DNA from: Peribacillus huizhouensis | GTDB lineage: Bacteria > Bacillota > Bacilli > Bacillales > DSM-1321 | Direction of reading: 5' to 3' | Length of the DNA: 64,000 nt | NCBI RefSeq assembly: GCF_014138605.1 | Contig: NZ_JACJHX010000010.1 | Location: forward strand, 1-64,000 | Shown: piece by piece, positions 8,983-18,270 of the stretch | Layout of the letters: each line of letters opens with the position of its first letter | How positions within the stretch are numbered: position 1 is the stretch's first letter | Translations under genes and position numbers: made by a program | Notes under the pieces: generated by a model | Told to the model about the DNA's origin: nothing | The model's input: only the letters and a program-made list of their open reading frames with translations | The model's database searches: none

Positions 8983-10506
8983 ATGTCTACACTCAAAAAA
9001 ACAGCTGTGTGGCTCACTTTACTTGCAATTTTCTTGAAGCTATCCGGATTTCTGCGGGAAAGTATTATTTCCCGACAGTTCGGTGCATCCGTTGATACGG
9101 ATGCTTATTTTGCCGCATTTGGATTCATCACGCTTGTTTTGGCGATGATTTCAGGCGGATTTAATAATGTCTTCCTGCCACTCTATGTGAAGCATAAAAA
9201 GACAGAATCACAATTGGCGGAAAAAGCAGCCAACGGCATCATGAACACGACCGTCCTAATTTTCCTATTGATTTCAGCATTTGCGTTCTGGTTGGCTCCT
9301 TATTTTATTCCTCTGATTTTCCCAAACATGAATCCAGATGCTGAAATTATGACGATTAAACTTTCGCAACTGTTCTTTATTTTCATCAGTTTCATTGCTT
9401 TAAACGGAATACTTGAATCCTATTTGCAAGGACGTCGAATCTTTGTACCAGCACAAATTTCAAAAATCCTAGCCACTTTAACAGGGGCTGTTTTCGCCAT
9501 CTTCTTCTCAGAACAATGGGGAATTTACAGTTTGGCATATGGTTTTATCGTCGGAATTATCCTTGGGATTTTCGTTCAATTTTATTATTTAGTTAAAAGT
9601 GGATTTTCATGGTCTCCCACTTTAAAAGTGGATGTTGAATTCCGAAAAGCATTCCTAATCTTAATTATCCCTTCATTGTTGAATTCTGTTGTTGGTCAAA
9701 TCAATTTACAGGTCAATAGATCATTTGCATTCGGTACAGGTGATGGGTCCGTTACCTATCTAAACTACTCGTCACTCTTAGTCAGCATTCCGAATGCGAT
9801 TTATGCAACAACGATTGCAGCAATCATTTTCACACTGTTGTCCGAACAAGTTGACAATATTAAAAAATTTCAACAAACCGTTTTCATGGGGATGGAGATT
9901 TCACTTGTCACATTAATGCCAATTGCTGCAGGATTACTCGTTGTCGGTGATGCGGCTATTTCCTTCATCTATGAAGGCGGAAAATTCACAGCCGATGACA
10001 CGCAAAAAACGTATTTAGCTCTCGTCTGTTACTTGCCGATGATCGTCACCCAAGGGCTTCAATTCATCACATCAAAATCCATGTATGCCCAAGGGAAAAC
10101 AGCTATCATCTTCCGAATTAGTGTCACAACAATTGTTATCAATTTCGTATTAAACTTATTAATTGTAGACCGTTATGGCTATGTTGGACTCGCGATCACA
10201 AGCTCACTCGTTTCTATTTATTATCTAGTTGTTTCATCCATTGTCGTCTATAAAGATTTTCCGAAATCAGAATTGCGACGACTCGTTGGACTAACATTAC
10301 GAATTATTCCACCAACGGTTATCATGGTGGCTCCAATTTGGCTACTAAAAGAGTACACACCGATTCATAACTGGTACTCCTTATTCCAGCTTACATTACT
10401 CGTTCCAATTGGTGTAATCCTATATACTTGTTCACTGTTTGTATTCTACCGCCAAGGCTTTAACAGGTTATTGAACTTATTGAAGAGGAAAAAGGCTGGC
10501 GTTTAA
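8983..10506 (+). CDS. MurJ/MviN-family lipid-linked glycan flippase
   Basis: This 507-residue polytopic protein has about 14 predicted membrane helices. The family N-terminus is clear (LKLSGFLRESIISRQFGAS, with conserved Arg, and TDAYFAAF), and further MurJ-type motifs include YLQGRRIFVPAQISK and LNALLIVDRYGYVGLA-like sequence near 400. Family members move undecaprenyl-PP-linked intermediates such as lipid II across the membrane. In this csaB cluster an alternative is export of the secondary-wall-polymer precursor, the job of a Wzx-like flippase. No lipid specificity can be read from sequence. Confidence 0.85.
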   Translation: MSTLKKTAVWLTLLAIFLKLSGFLRESIISRQFGASVDTDAYFAAFGFITLVLAMISGGFNNVFLPLYVKHKKTESQLAEKAANGIMNTTVLIFLLISAFAFWLAPYFIPLIFPNMNPDAEIMTIKLSQLFFIFISFIALNGILESYLQGRRIFVPAQISKILATLTGAVFAIFFSEQWGIYSLAYGFIVGIILGIFVQFYYLVKSGFSWSPTLKVDVEFRKAFLILIIPSLLNSVVGQINLQVNRSFAFGTGDGSVTYLNYSSLLVSIPNAIYATTIAAIIFTLLSEQVDNIKKFQQTVFMGMEISLVTLMPIAAGLLVVGDAAISFIYEGGKFTADDTQKTYLALVCYLPMIVTQGLQFITSKSMYAQGKTAIIFRISVTTIVINFVLNLLIVDRYGYVGLAITSSLVSIYYLVVSSIVVYKDFPKSELRRLVGLTLRIIPPTVIMVAPIWLLKEYTPIHNWYSLFQLTLLVPIGVILYTCSLFVFYRQGFNRLLNLLKRKKAGV

Positions 10507-10517
10507 TTTAAATTCGT

Positions 10518-10556
10518 GTTCAACTCGTGTATTAGATTGCGAGTTGAGCTTTTTTT
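10518..10556 (+). terminator. Rho-independent terminator of the murJ-like gene
   Basis: GTTCAACTCG pairs with CGAGTTGAGC (one mismatch), followed by TTTTTTT. Confidence 0.85.
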
Positions 10557-10646
10557 GGTGGATAAGAGTGGGTTTGGGGTCTTTATACGTGGTAATAGGC
10601 ATGTATAATGGAGATGGATTCGATGTTGATGAGTCAATTTGTAAAT

Positions 10647-10740
10647 AATTTATCGGAAATCTAGTTTAATTGATCCAAACTTGTCAATAATTAATCCGAA
10701 ATTCAGAGAATTAATCCATATATTAAATAATTAATCCAAA
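10647..10740. repeat. Five phased AATTAATCCRAA repeats, 20-21 bp apart
   Basis: Related 12-mers start at 10647, 10668, 10689, 10709 and 10729 (AATTTATCGGAA, AATTGATCCAAA, AATTAATCCGAA, AATTAATCCATA, AATTAATCCAAA). The spacing is 21, 21, 20 and 20 bp, close to two DNA turns. They lie in a convergent gap between two terminators, so they are unlikely to be a promoter operator. No gene is seen in 10507-10823. Confidence 0.7.
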
Positions 10741-10787
10741 CCTGAACTATTGCAAGAAACCAGATTCCTGTCATTTCTACAACCCAA

Positions 10788-10824
10788 AAAGAGGTCGACA
10801 ACATCCGTGTCGGCCTCTTTCTTT
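10788..10824. terminator. Bidirectional terminator for SLH glucosaminidase gene
   Basis: AAAGAGGTCGAC pairs with GTCGGCCTCTTT, with an A run on the left and TTTCTTTT on the right. On the minus strand it follows the SLH gene stop at 10824. Confidence 0.8.
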
Positions 10825-12848
10825 TACTTCGCGATATTTACTTTATTCACATAGTCTGTGTGTAAATAGCTAAACTCTGTATTATTGCTATCTGATAAAA
10901 CTTTGTACCAGTTCGTATTCACTGTTCCAACGATAATCAATGGATAGCCTTCACTCGGATATTTGAATTGCATTGCAAATGAAGTTCCAGCACCTTCACG
11001 AACGTTTACCCATTGTGTAGTTAGGCCGATTGTGTATGGAGTTGGGTTGTTGATAAAGTCTTTTCCCCCAAGCGCTTGATCTATGCGGTACATATGTCCA
11101 GCTACTTTTTGGCCCCAATATGGGTCAGATGCGTATCTGACGTTAATTCCACGGAATTTGTTACCTGGTGAAGCACCGTTATGATATAAGATATTTCCGT
11201 TTTCAGGAATTGGTACATAGTTTTTGTTTAAGTAATTAGTCACGAGACTTAACATGCTGTCGTACACCGATGCGTATTTTTCCCCGTCCAATGGATTACT
11301 ATCAAATACTCTAATTCCGAATAAATTATTTAAATTTTGCGCATGAGGACTTAAACCATAGTTACTTTCATGTATTGCCATGCCCAATATGAGAAGTGCA
11401 TTTATATGATACGTTTTTTCAATTTCCTTCAATTGCGAACCGATTCCGATCAGCTTGCTAATTTTAGTTGCATCTTTGAAGTTAACATATTTTTTGGGAT
11501 CACTAACATATAAAGCTTCAAGCTCTGCTAATCTTTGTGTGATAAAGGCATCAAGCTCTGTTGCCGTATATTTGGTCTCAGCTCTTACAGAAAGCATATT
11601 AAAATATTGATAAGCTGTTCCAACTACTGTACCAGATGTTGTTTTGAATGTATTACCATCCCAACTAATATATTTCACACCTGCTTTTAAGAAAGATGGA
11701 GCAACACCTGTTGCGTAAGACACATATGATTTCTTATTATTATCATAAATGTAGTGTACTAGTTCACGATTTGCGTTTACAGAATAGTAGGAGCGGTTAT
11801 CCCCCACCATTTGACTTGGTAAAAGGTAAGCATTATTATGTTTTACATATCCTGTTCTTCCCGCTACTTTGACTGTGATTTTGCTTTCATCTGAAGTCAC
11901 GTATTCCAACTCAGTTGGAGGCGATCCGTTAGCTCCTGCATCTACAGGCATAATAATTGTTTTTAGGTTGGACTCGTAAATGATTGTCGTGTTTTGTTCA
12001 ACAGAAGGACTGGCAACCACGATTCCATTCGTCATTTTTACAATTTTGCCATTATACGTGATAACCTGGTTAGCATTATTCGTAATGGCACGATCCGCTT
12101 CATCTAGCGTACTATAATTCTTCGTTCCTTCTGTAATGGATCCTTTTGCATCAATGGTAGCAATTTTGAAAGAGTCTTGATCAGGTGATGGTTCCGGATC
12201 AGTCTCGTTTTCATAGTTTTCAGCAGCTGTTAACATTCTGTAAATAAATGCAGCGGCTTGGGCACGGGTTGTTGTCCCTTTTGGATCAAAGCGGAAACTG
12301 CCGTTTGGCTTGCCGTTTGTATAGTTAGGAATTCCTAAAATAATATTTTGTGAAACCATACTCGCAATGGCTGCTCGTGAGATAGAGCTTGTAATTAGAT
12401 CTGCATCAGTAAAATTCAGCGATCCTTTTTCACGTGGAACCTTTAGAAATGAAAGCGACTTATCAATCATATTGGCTGCTTGTTCTCTTGTGATTGTGTC
12501 ATTTGGGCCAAATTTCCCGTTTTGATAGCCTGTGATAATACCAGCTTCTACTGCAGCATTGATCTCACTTGCCAAAGGGGCATTCGCAGGAACATCTGAA
12601 AACTGGGTCGTTCCTCCAGTGAGCTTAAGTGCACGAGAGATGAAAGCTGCAAACTGCGCTCTCGAAACATCTTCATTTGGTGCATATTTTCCATTCTTGT
12701 AACCATAAAGAACACCTTGTTTAATCATTTCTCGCATTTCGAATTCTAATGAGTGATTGGTTAGATCGTCTGCTGCTTTTGCTTGGTTGATCGGTAGGAA
12801 TGAAACGACTAGCAAAAGACTTAGAAGGATCCCCATTACTTTCTTCAT
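10824..12848 (-). CDS. SLH-domain-anchored endo-beta-N-acetylglucosaminidase
   Basis: A 674-residue exported peptidoglycan hydrolase. Residues 1-26 are a Sec signal peptide ending AKA-AD. Three SLH domains follow (about 30-80, 84-140, 145-208), each with the GYKNGKYAPNE-type turn and a VSRAQ/ITREQ/TTRAQ motif. After a linker region comes a glucosaminidase domain (about 470-595) with the catalytic Glu494 in GMAIHESNYGLSP and NNLFGIRVFDSNP, as in LytD/LytG-type enzymes. A C-terminal SH3-like domain (608-670, WVNVREGAGTSF) ends the protein. SLH domains should hold it on CsaB-pyruvylated wall polymer. A likely role is septum or wall turnover. Confidence 0.9.
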   Translation of the reverse strand: MKKVMGILLSLLLVVSFLPINQAKAADDLTNHSLEFEMREMIKQGVLYGYKNGKYAPNEDVSRAQFAAFISRALKLTGGTTQFSDVPANAPLASEINAAVEAGIITGYQNGKFGPNDTITREQAANMIDKSLSFLKVPREKGSLNFTDADLITSSISRAAIASMVSQNIILGIPNYTNGKPNGSFRFDPKGTTTRAQAAAFIYRMLTAAENYENETDPEPSPDQDSFKIATIDAKGSITEGTKNYSTLDEADRAITNNANQVITYNGKIVKMTNGIVVASPSVEQNTTIIYESNLKTIIMPVDAGANGSPPTELEYVTSDESKITVKVAGRTGYVKHNNAYLLPSQMVGDNRSYYSVNANRELVHYIYDNNKKSYVSYATGVAPSFLKAGVKYISWDGNTFKTTSGTVVGTAYQYFNMLSVRAETKYTATELDAFITQRLAELEALYVSDPKKYVNFKDATKISKLIGIGSQLKEIEKTYHINALLILGMAIHESNYGLSPHAQNLNNLFGIRVFDSNPLDGEKYASVYDSMLSLVTNYLNKNYVPIPENGNILYHNGASPGNKFRGINVRYASDPYWGQKVAGHMYRIDQALGGKDFINNPTPYTIGLTTQWVNVREGAGTSFAMQFKYPSEGYPLIIVGTVNTNWYKVLSDSNNTEFSYLHTDYVNKVNIAK

Positions 12849-12993
12849 ACTAAACTTCCTTTCTTACATTATTTTTTCGCAACTTACATTAATATAGTAA
12901 TTTTACCAAAATTAAACCAATATTGATAATATAATTATATTTTCATAGTTATCAAGTTTTAACAAATGAATTTTTGCTAGTATAACAACCTAA

Positions 12994-13083
12994 AAAAAAG
13001 GCAGACCCGCATCTACTAAATACAGTTTAAGTTAAGGCACATTAATACTGTAAATGAGTACGAAGTCAAACCTTTAAAAGTCA
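12994..13083. repeat. Family A palindromic repeat, degenerate copy
   Basis: Arms AAAGGCAGACCCGCAT...ATACAGT and ACTGTAAATGAG...AGTCAAACCTTT can fold back on each other. The left arm shares the CAGACCCGCA core with the copies at 33.4 and 43.1 kb. It lies just downstream (minus strand) of the NlpC/P60-SLH gene and may act as its terminator. Confidence 0.6.
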
Positions 13084-13105
13084 TCCTCTTTTATGAATAA
13101 AATCA

Positions 13106-14104
13106 TTATGAATTGATCGCATTATAAATCGCTGCTGAGAAGAACGCGCGAGTAGCGTCATCTCCTGTTCGGTATACTTTAGTTTGGAAACCTGATGTTG
13201 TATCGATTTTCTTCATAATCATGATAGCGTTATATGCTCTGTAGCTAGGCGGTACATCACTATACATAATACTAGAAGCTGAATATGTTATTTTTTTATC
13301 AAGCTTAAAGGCATTTTGAACAATGATAGCCATCTGTGCACGAGTCATTGTTTCCTTAGGACGGAATGTACCATCTTCAAAGCCATTAATAACTCCTAAC
13401 TCTTTAATAGCAGCTATATCAGATGCGAATCTTGATGAAGTCGCAACATCTTTATATGAATATAGGCTAGCAGATTTTCTCTTTAATACTCTGTTAATAA
13501 TCGCTGCTGCCTGTTCTCTTGTAACGGATTCATTTGGGCGAAATGTACCGTCTTCAAAGCCTTGAATCACCTGTTGCACATTTAATTGCTGAATCGCTTC
13601 TTTTGCAAAGAAATCCTTGTCTATGTCACTGAATGTAGTGCTATTACTTGCTGAATATGAAATTCGCTTTGCTCCTGCATATTTGGGAGCCCAATATGTA
13701 TTATCTAATGATACAATCGCAATTCCTTTGCTGCTCGTTGCACTAATAAATGAATTGTCGCCTGTATAAATTCCAGAATGCGTCACGCCAGATTTACCTG
13801 AAACTGTATTTTTGAAAAAGACTAGGTCTCCTGGTTGTAATGCGGATTTGTCTACACTTTTTCCAACAGTGGCTTGTTCAGCTGCAGTTCTTGGTACCGA
13901 AACTCCAATCTTATTAAAAACATAAACTAAAAAACCGGAACAGTCGAATCCTTTTGGTGTCGTTCCACCCGTTAAATATGGAACACCGATATGCGATTTA
14001 GCTATATTAAGTAAATCTTTCTCAGTAGCTGCCTCTACTTTAAAAGTTGGAAGCAGAGAGAATAATAATCCTATTATGAATAAACTACTAAAAATCCGTT
14101 TCAT
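13106..14104 (-). CDS. SLH-domain protein with N-terminal NlpC/P60 domain
   Basis: A 332-residue exported protein. After a signal peptide (1-25, VEA-A) comes an NlpC/P60 domain (27-150) with Cys55 in GFDCSGFLVYVF and His109 in VTHSGIYTG. Three SLH domains follow (156-210, 215-270, 278-332) with GFEDGTFRPN and VTREQ/MTRAQ motifs; the third is divergent. The family normally cleaves D-gamma-glutamyl-diaminopimelate bonds. The third active-site residue, normally His, Asn or Gln in the FIHAS motif, is Ser here (FISATS, Ser121), so activity is uncertain. Domain order is reversed compared with the glucosaminidase upstream (catalytic domain first). Confidence 0.88.
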   Translation of the reverse strand: MKRIFSSLFIIGLLFSLLPTFKVEAATEKDLLNIAKSHIGVPYLTGGTTPKGFDCSGFLVYVFNKIGVSVPRTAAEQATVGKSVDKSALQPGDLVFFKNTVSGKSGVTHSGIYTGDNSFISATSSKGIAIVSLDNTYWAPKYAGAKRISYSASNSTTFSDIDKDFFAKEAIQQLNVQQVIQGFEDGTFRPNESVTREQAAAIINRVLKRKSASLYSYKDVATSSRFASDIAAIKELGVINGFEDGTFRPKETMTRAQMAIIVQNAFKLDKKITYSASSIMYSDVPPSYRAYNAIMIMKKIDTTSGFQTKVYRTGDDATRAFFSAAIYNAINS

Positions 14105-14270
14105 TGTCTCTCCTCTTCTATCATTATAATTTTTATGTATTTTAGCGAAATTTAACCCTTATAGTCATATCTTAGCAATTTTTGTTGTCTATTTATTTTA
14201 CATTTGTGTTACAAAATAATTTTACTGGCATAGTTGTCGTAATTTAGGGAATAGAAGGGGAATATCACAA

Positions 14271-14327
14271 AAAACCTGAGGTGATCTCATAAGTGCGTTA
14301 GCACCTTATGAAACTAGCCTCAGGTTC
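14271..14327 (-). terminator. Strong terminator after SLH subtilase gene
   Basis: Two nested stems (ACCTGAGG/CCTCAGGT and TCATAAG-GTGC inner arms) are followed on the minus strand by TTTTTTG. It starts 3 bp beyond the stop codon. Confidence 0.85.
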
Positions 14328-14329
14328 AT

Positions 14330-16261
14330 CTATTTCAATTTAGAATTGTTTGCTTTTGATAAAAATACAGCATAATTCGAACGACTCATCAAGGCATAAG
14401 GACGGAAGGTGCCATCTTCATACCCTTGTGTAATTCCAGCAGTAGCTATAAGATTAATAGCTTGATTCCCTGTTACATTAGATGAAACGTCTTTAAAGGT
14501 TAATGCAGAGCTTGTTGATAACTTATACGCTTTTGACAAAAGAATAGCCATTTCTGCTCTAGTAACATTTTGGTCCGGCCTGAAAGTTCTATCTGGGAAA
14601 CCTTGTAGAATTCCTTTCTCATATGCTTGTTGAATATAGCCGGATGCAAAGCTTTGAGCAGATACATCTTTAAACACGGTCTCTGACTTATTCTGAGAAT
14701 AGCCAAGGGCTCTGCCAAGCATACTGACTGCTTCAGCTCTTGTTACTAGCTTATTTGGCATAATTAGACCATTTAGATTCCCCTGAATAATTTTACTTTT
14801 ATGTAAGTACATCACATTACGTGAATACCATGCTTCATTGTTTAAGTCTGGGATAATTGGAGTTTGAGGCTTCACTGTAAACGTATATGTTTGGTCAAGC
14901 ATCTCTCCCCCTCTTGATACTGGAACTAATTGATAGAGAATCTCCCCTTCTTTTCCATAATCCTCAATCAGATTAGACGTTTCATTTTCCAATATTAATC
15001 TGCCAAAACGGTATAGATTATAACTTTCTGCTTCTAGTGGTAGAGAAGTTATAGTTAGTGTAATTTGACCATCAACGCTTTGTTCTGTTATGACTTTCGT
15101 TTCCAAACCATTTAAAGACGATCGATCTACTTGAGCTAAGCCGTAACCATACAGTGCATCACGCCCAACGGCTCCGAGATCCTTCGCGTTGTCCTGAAGT
15201 TTTTGACGTATTTGTTTGTTTGTATAATTCGGATACTTTTCCATATAAAGTGCAGCTAGTGCTGTAACATGAGGTGCTGCCATTGAAGTCCCTGTCAGTG
15301 TTTCATAGCCTGTTTTGTTAATACTAATTGGATAAGTACTAGCAATTGCATCGCCTGGTGCAGATAATTCTACTTCCTTCCCAACTGAAGAATATGAAAT
15401 AATTCTATTATTTTTATTCGTTGCCGAAACGGCGATTACACTTGAGAACTTCGCGGGATATAGCACATTTTGTTCTTTTCCTGTAATATTGCCCTCATTT
15501 CCAGCCGCTGCAACGATAAGAATTCCCTTTTCATAGGCTTTGTCTAGCAAAGCTTTCATTGTCGGATCTTCCTCTGGGGTATTTAAACTTAAGTTAATAA
15601 TATCTATTCCATGTTGAATAGACCACTCAATTCCAGCAAGGAGGGATGAACTACTGCCCTCTCCTTCTTCATTTAAAGCTTTTACAGCGTATAGTTTTGC
15701 TTTTGGCGCAATACCTACATATCCTATATTGTTATCCTGTGCACCGATAATTCCGGCAACATGAGTTCCGTGGCCGAATTCATCTCGATAAGAGTTTTTA
15801 CATGCGTCTGGTTTTTCTGAAATATCTAAAACACATACCCCACCCGCTATACTTAAATCAGGATGAGTAGAGTCAATCCCTGAATCGATAATAGCAATCT
15901 TGATTCCATCTCCCGTTAAGTCACTTGGCACTTTATTAGGGATATTCAGGTTTTGATGTGACCAAGGGGTTTTCTGAGAACTGACTTGAACACTCCTATC
16001 ATCGTATACTGATTTCACAGATGGAGAATTTTTTAATTGAATGATTTTGTCATTTGATAGATTAATTGTCACCGCATCAATAGATTTATACTCGTAAATA
16101 ATAGACGAATCTAATTCTTGTAATAAGTCATAATCTATTTCATTTTTAAACATTACATTTTGCCGACTAACCCCTGTTGACTCTTGCTCTGCAAAAGTAG
16201 TGACAGGGAGCAAAACAAAAAGTAAAAAGAACAAGGTACTTAACCATACATTCTTTTTCAT
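14330..16261 (-). CDS. SLH-domain-anchored subtilisin-like serine protease (S8)
   Basis: A 643-residue exported protease: signal peptide 1-24, propeptide-like region to about 95, peptidase S8 domain about 100-395, then a linker (410-480) and three C-terminal SLH domains (485-640). The catalytic triad is Asp126 (IAIIDSGIDSTHPD), His164 (GHGTHVAG) and Ser326 (GTSMAAPHVTA), with oxyanion-hole Asn255 (AAAGNEG). SLH motifs VTRAEA, VTRAEM and MSRSNY are visible; the last is degenerate. It should sit on the cell surface through the pyruvylated wall polymer and process or degrade exported proteins. It forms a tandem with the SLH amidase gene 53 bp upstream, separated by a weak hairpin (16289-16312). 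Confidence 0.92.
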   Translation of the reverse strand: MKKNVWLSTLFFLLFVLLPVTTFAEQESTGVSRQNVMFKNEIDYDLLQELDSSIIYEYKSIDAVTINLSNDKIIQLKNSPSVKSVYDDRSVQVSSQKTPWSHQNLNIPNKVPSDLTGDGIKIAIIDSGIDSTHPDLSIAGGVCVLDISEKPDACKNSYRDEFGHGTHVAGIIGAQDNNIGYVGIAPKAKLYAVKALNEEGEGSSSSLLAGIEWSIQHGIDIINLSLNTPEEDPTMKALLDKAYEKGILIVAAAGNEGNITGKEQNVLYPAKFSSVIAVSATNKNNRIISYSSVGKEVELSAPGDAIASTYPISINKTGYETLTGTSMAAPHVTALAALYMEKYPNYTNKQIRQKLQDNAKDLGAVGRDALYGYGLAQVDRSSLNGLETKVITEQSVDGQITLTITSLPLEAESYNLYRFGRLILENETSNLIEDYGKEGEILYQLVPVSRGGEMLDQTYTFTVKPQTPIIPDLNNEAWYSRNVMYLHKSKIIQGNLNGLIMPNKLVTRAEAVSMLGRALGYSQNKSETVFKDVSAQSFASGYIQQAYEKGILQGFPDRTFRPDQNVTRAEMAILLSKAYKLSTSSALTFKDVSSNVTGNQAINLIATAGITQGYEDGTFRPYALMSRSNYAVFLSKANNSKLK

Positions 16262-16314
16262 CGCATCTTCCCTCCTTTATTAAACAGAAAAAAGGAGCCT
16301 ATAAGACTCCTCCA

Positions 16315-17739
16315 TTATTTATTTACTATATTATAAAGTTTCGTAACATCATAGCCATTCCCTTTATAATAATCCAATATTCCTAAGTAAATAGCGTCTG
16401 CTGCTTTTTGACGCCATGCTGGTGATTTCAATTTAGCATTATCATCAGCGTTAGTAATAAAGCCTAATTCTGCAAGTACTGCAGGCATTTCCGTCTGCTT
16501 GATGACGATATATCCAGCATTCTTTACTCCACGATCTCTTAGATTCCAGGCTTCTACTAATCTTGCTTGTATAGCACTAGCTAATTTCTTACTTTCTGTA
16601 GTTCTCGTGTTCGTTGCAGCAGCACTGTAATAATACGTTTCTGTTCCAGTTGCACTGCTAGTGGCAGCATTCGCATGGATACTGACAAAAATATCCGCAT
16701 TTAATTTATTGGCAAAAGCTACTCTGTCAGGTAATTCGATGAATACATCTTTGTCTCTTGTAAGCTGTACATCAAATGGTGTTTGCTTTAACAAATCACG
16801 AACTTTTAGAGCCGTATCAAGTACAGCGGTTTTTTCATAGAGCCCAAAACCGACAGCACCTGAGTCTTTTCCACCATGACCTGGATCGATGACAATTGTT
16901 TTACTTGCCAATGGTGATTCTTGTGAAGGAGGTGTCGGCGAAGGTGTGTTCACAGAGGTACTAACATAAGAACTATGAACAAAGCCTTCTTTTGACCCCG
17001 ATTTTATGTATATCCAGTTACCAACTTTATATGCTGTTTGTACACTTTCGCCTTTTACCAACGTTGCAATATTGGAGTATTGCGCAGAAGGTCCAGAACG
17101 TACATTTAATGAGTTCGCTGTTACGAATAATTCATTTTGGAATAAGACAGAAGGATTAACACGCAATTTGTAATTAATTGCTCTAGCTAAAAATATCGAG
17201 AAATCCAATCGAGTCAATTGATAATCCGCTCCAAATGACCCATTTGACATTCCTTGAGCAATTCCTCTGCTCATCAATGCATTTGCAGCACCTGATAACG
17301 AGCCTCCAAATTCATAACCAAAGGCTTTACTTATCATAACAGCCATTTCTCCACGGTTAACAACGGCATCTGGTCTAAAAATCCCTGCGCCATAACCTGA
17401 GAGAATTTTCTTGTCTACTGCAGATTGTATATATCCAGAGGCAAAGTTACCAGATCCGACATCTTTAAATTCTGTTTTTCGCTGTTCGCCATTTAGCTCT
17501 AGCGCCCTACCAATCATCGCTGCTGCTTGAGCTCTCGTCACAACATTACTTGGAAGAAACCTTCCATCTAATGATCCACTAACAATCGACCCCGTTGCTA
17601 GATACATAATTTCATTGTATCCACGATGATTCACAGAAATATCCTTAAAGGTAGTGGCAGCATGTACATTAGCACTCCCTAAAGGCAACCAAAGACCAAG
17701 CATCAAAACAATACTGAGAAGCAATTTAGTTTTCTTCAT
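16315..17739 (-). CDS. SLH-domain-anchored N-acetylmuramoyl-L-alanine amidase
   Basis: Counted from my start the protein is 474 residues. A signal peptide (to about 28, VHA-A) is followed by three SLH domains (30-195), an SH3b domain (205-260, LNVRSGPSAQYSNI), a Pro/Ser linker and an Amidase_3 domain (280-470). The zinc ligands are His288 (DPGHGGKDSG), Glu302 and His355 (FVSIHANA), and the catalytic Glu is 424 (AELGFITN). It cleaves the bond between muramic acid and the stem peptide. A longer frame reaches 17787, but I chose ATG 17739 because it follows AGGAGG and starts a normal signal peptide; the extra 16 residues are polar and unlike a signal. Confidence 0.9.
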   Translation of the reverse strand: MKKTKLLLSIVLMLGLWLPLGSANVHAATTFKDISVNHRGYNEIMYLATGSIVSGSLDGRFLPSNVVTRAQAAAMIGRALELNGEQRKTEFKDVGSGNFASGYIQSAVDKKILSGYGAGIFRPDAVVNRGEMAVMISKAFGYEFGGSLSGAANALMSRGIAQGMSNGSFGADYQLTRLDFSIFLARAINYKLRVNPSVLFQNELFVTANSLNVRSGPSAQYSNIATLVKGESVQTAYKVGNWIYIKSGSKEGFVHSSYVSTSVNTPSPTPPSQESPLASKTIVIDPGHGGKDSGAVGFGLYEKTAVLDTALKVRDLLKQTPFDVQLTRDKDVFIELPDRVAFANKLNADIFVSIHANAATSSATGTETYYYSAAATNTRTTESKKLASAIQARLVEAWNLRDRGVKNAGYIVIKQTEMPAVLAELGFITNADDNAKLKSPAWRQKAADAIYLGILDYYKGNGYDVTKLYNIVNK

Positions 17740-18270
17740 CCTACTGTGTCTTCCTCCTTTTATTTTCCCAGTCATTTTAACATACATCTCAATATTTCAA
17801 GTTATAAAAAATGAATACTTATCGAAATAATTCGAAAGTAATATTTTTTTGTCGTTTTTTTAATAGGTTCTGTTAAATTTGATTATTGATTATTGAACAC
17901 AACCTTTGACTAAAAAAGCGGATTCTTGAATAACATGAGATTATTAAGTTTTAATAAGGCTGAAAATGTTTTTATATACCTATCTATTCATATCGGCTAT
18001 TCTCCACTTTTTTTTATATAGATTGGGAAATTAATCCGATGAAAATGTTGAAAAATGGAATCAACACCACTCATAATTGCACAGAAAATCTCCGCATGCA
18101 ATTTATTGGATAGGTCATTCTCCCCAACTTTGCTACATCGCACAGGTCTAGCAAAATTCCATAAAAATGACCAAGCGCATTCATTAAATAGAATAAGCTT
18201 GGCCTATTTAAATCGAGTACTATTATTTTCTTCAGCTAAAAGGCTTAAATGAAAATCTAGTATTCATGCA
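17740..18270. other. Intergenic region, no feature recognised
   Basis: About 530 bp between the SLH amidase and the LysM hydrolase, both leftward. It is AT-rich and should contain the amidase promoter. I see no convincing gene, repeat or terminator; a 65-codon frame at 18055-18252 on the plus strand has no ribosome binding site. Confidence 0.5.

Noticed and set aside
18055-18252. 65-codon plus-strand frame
   Set aside because: No ribosome binding site, AT-rich intergenic composition, no recognisable motif.
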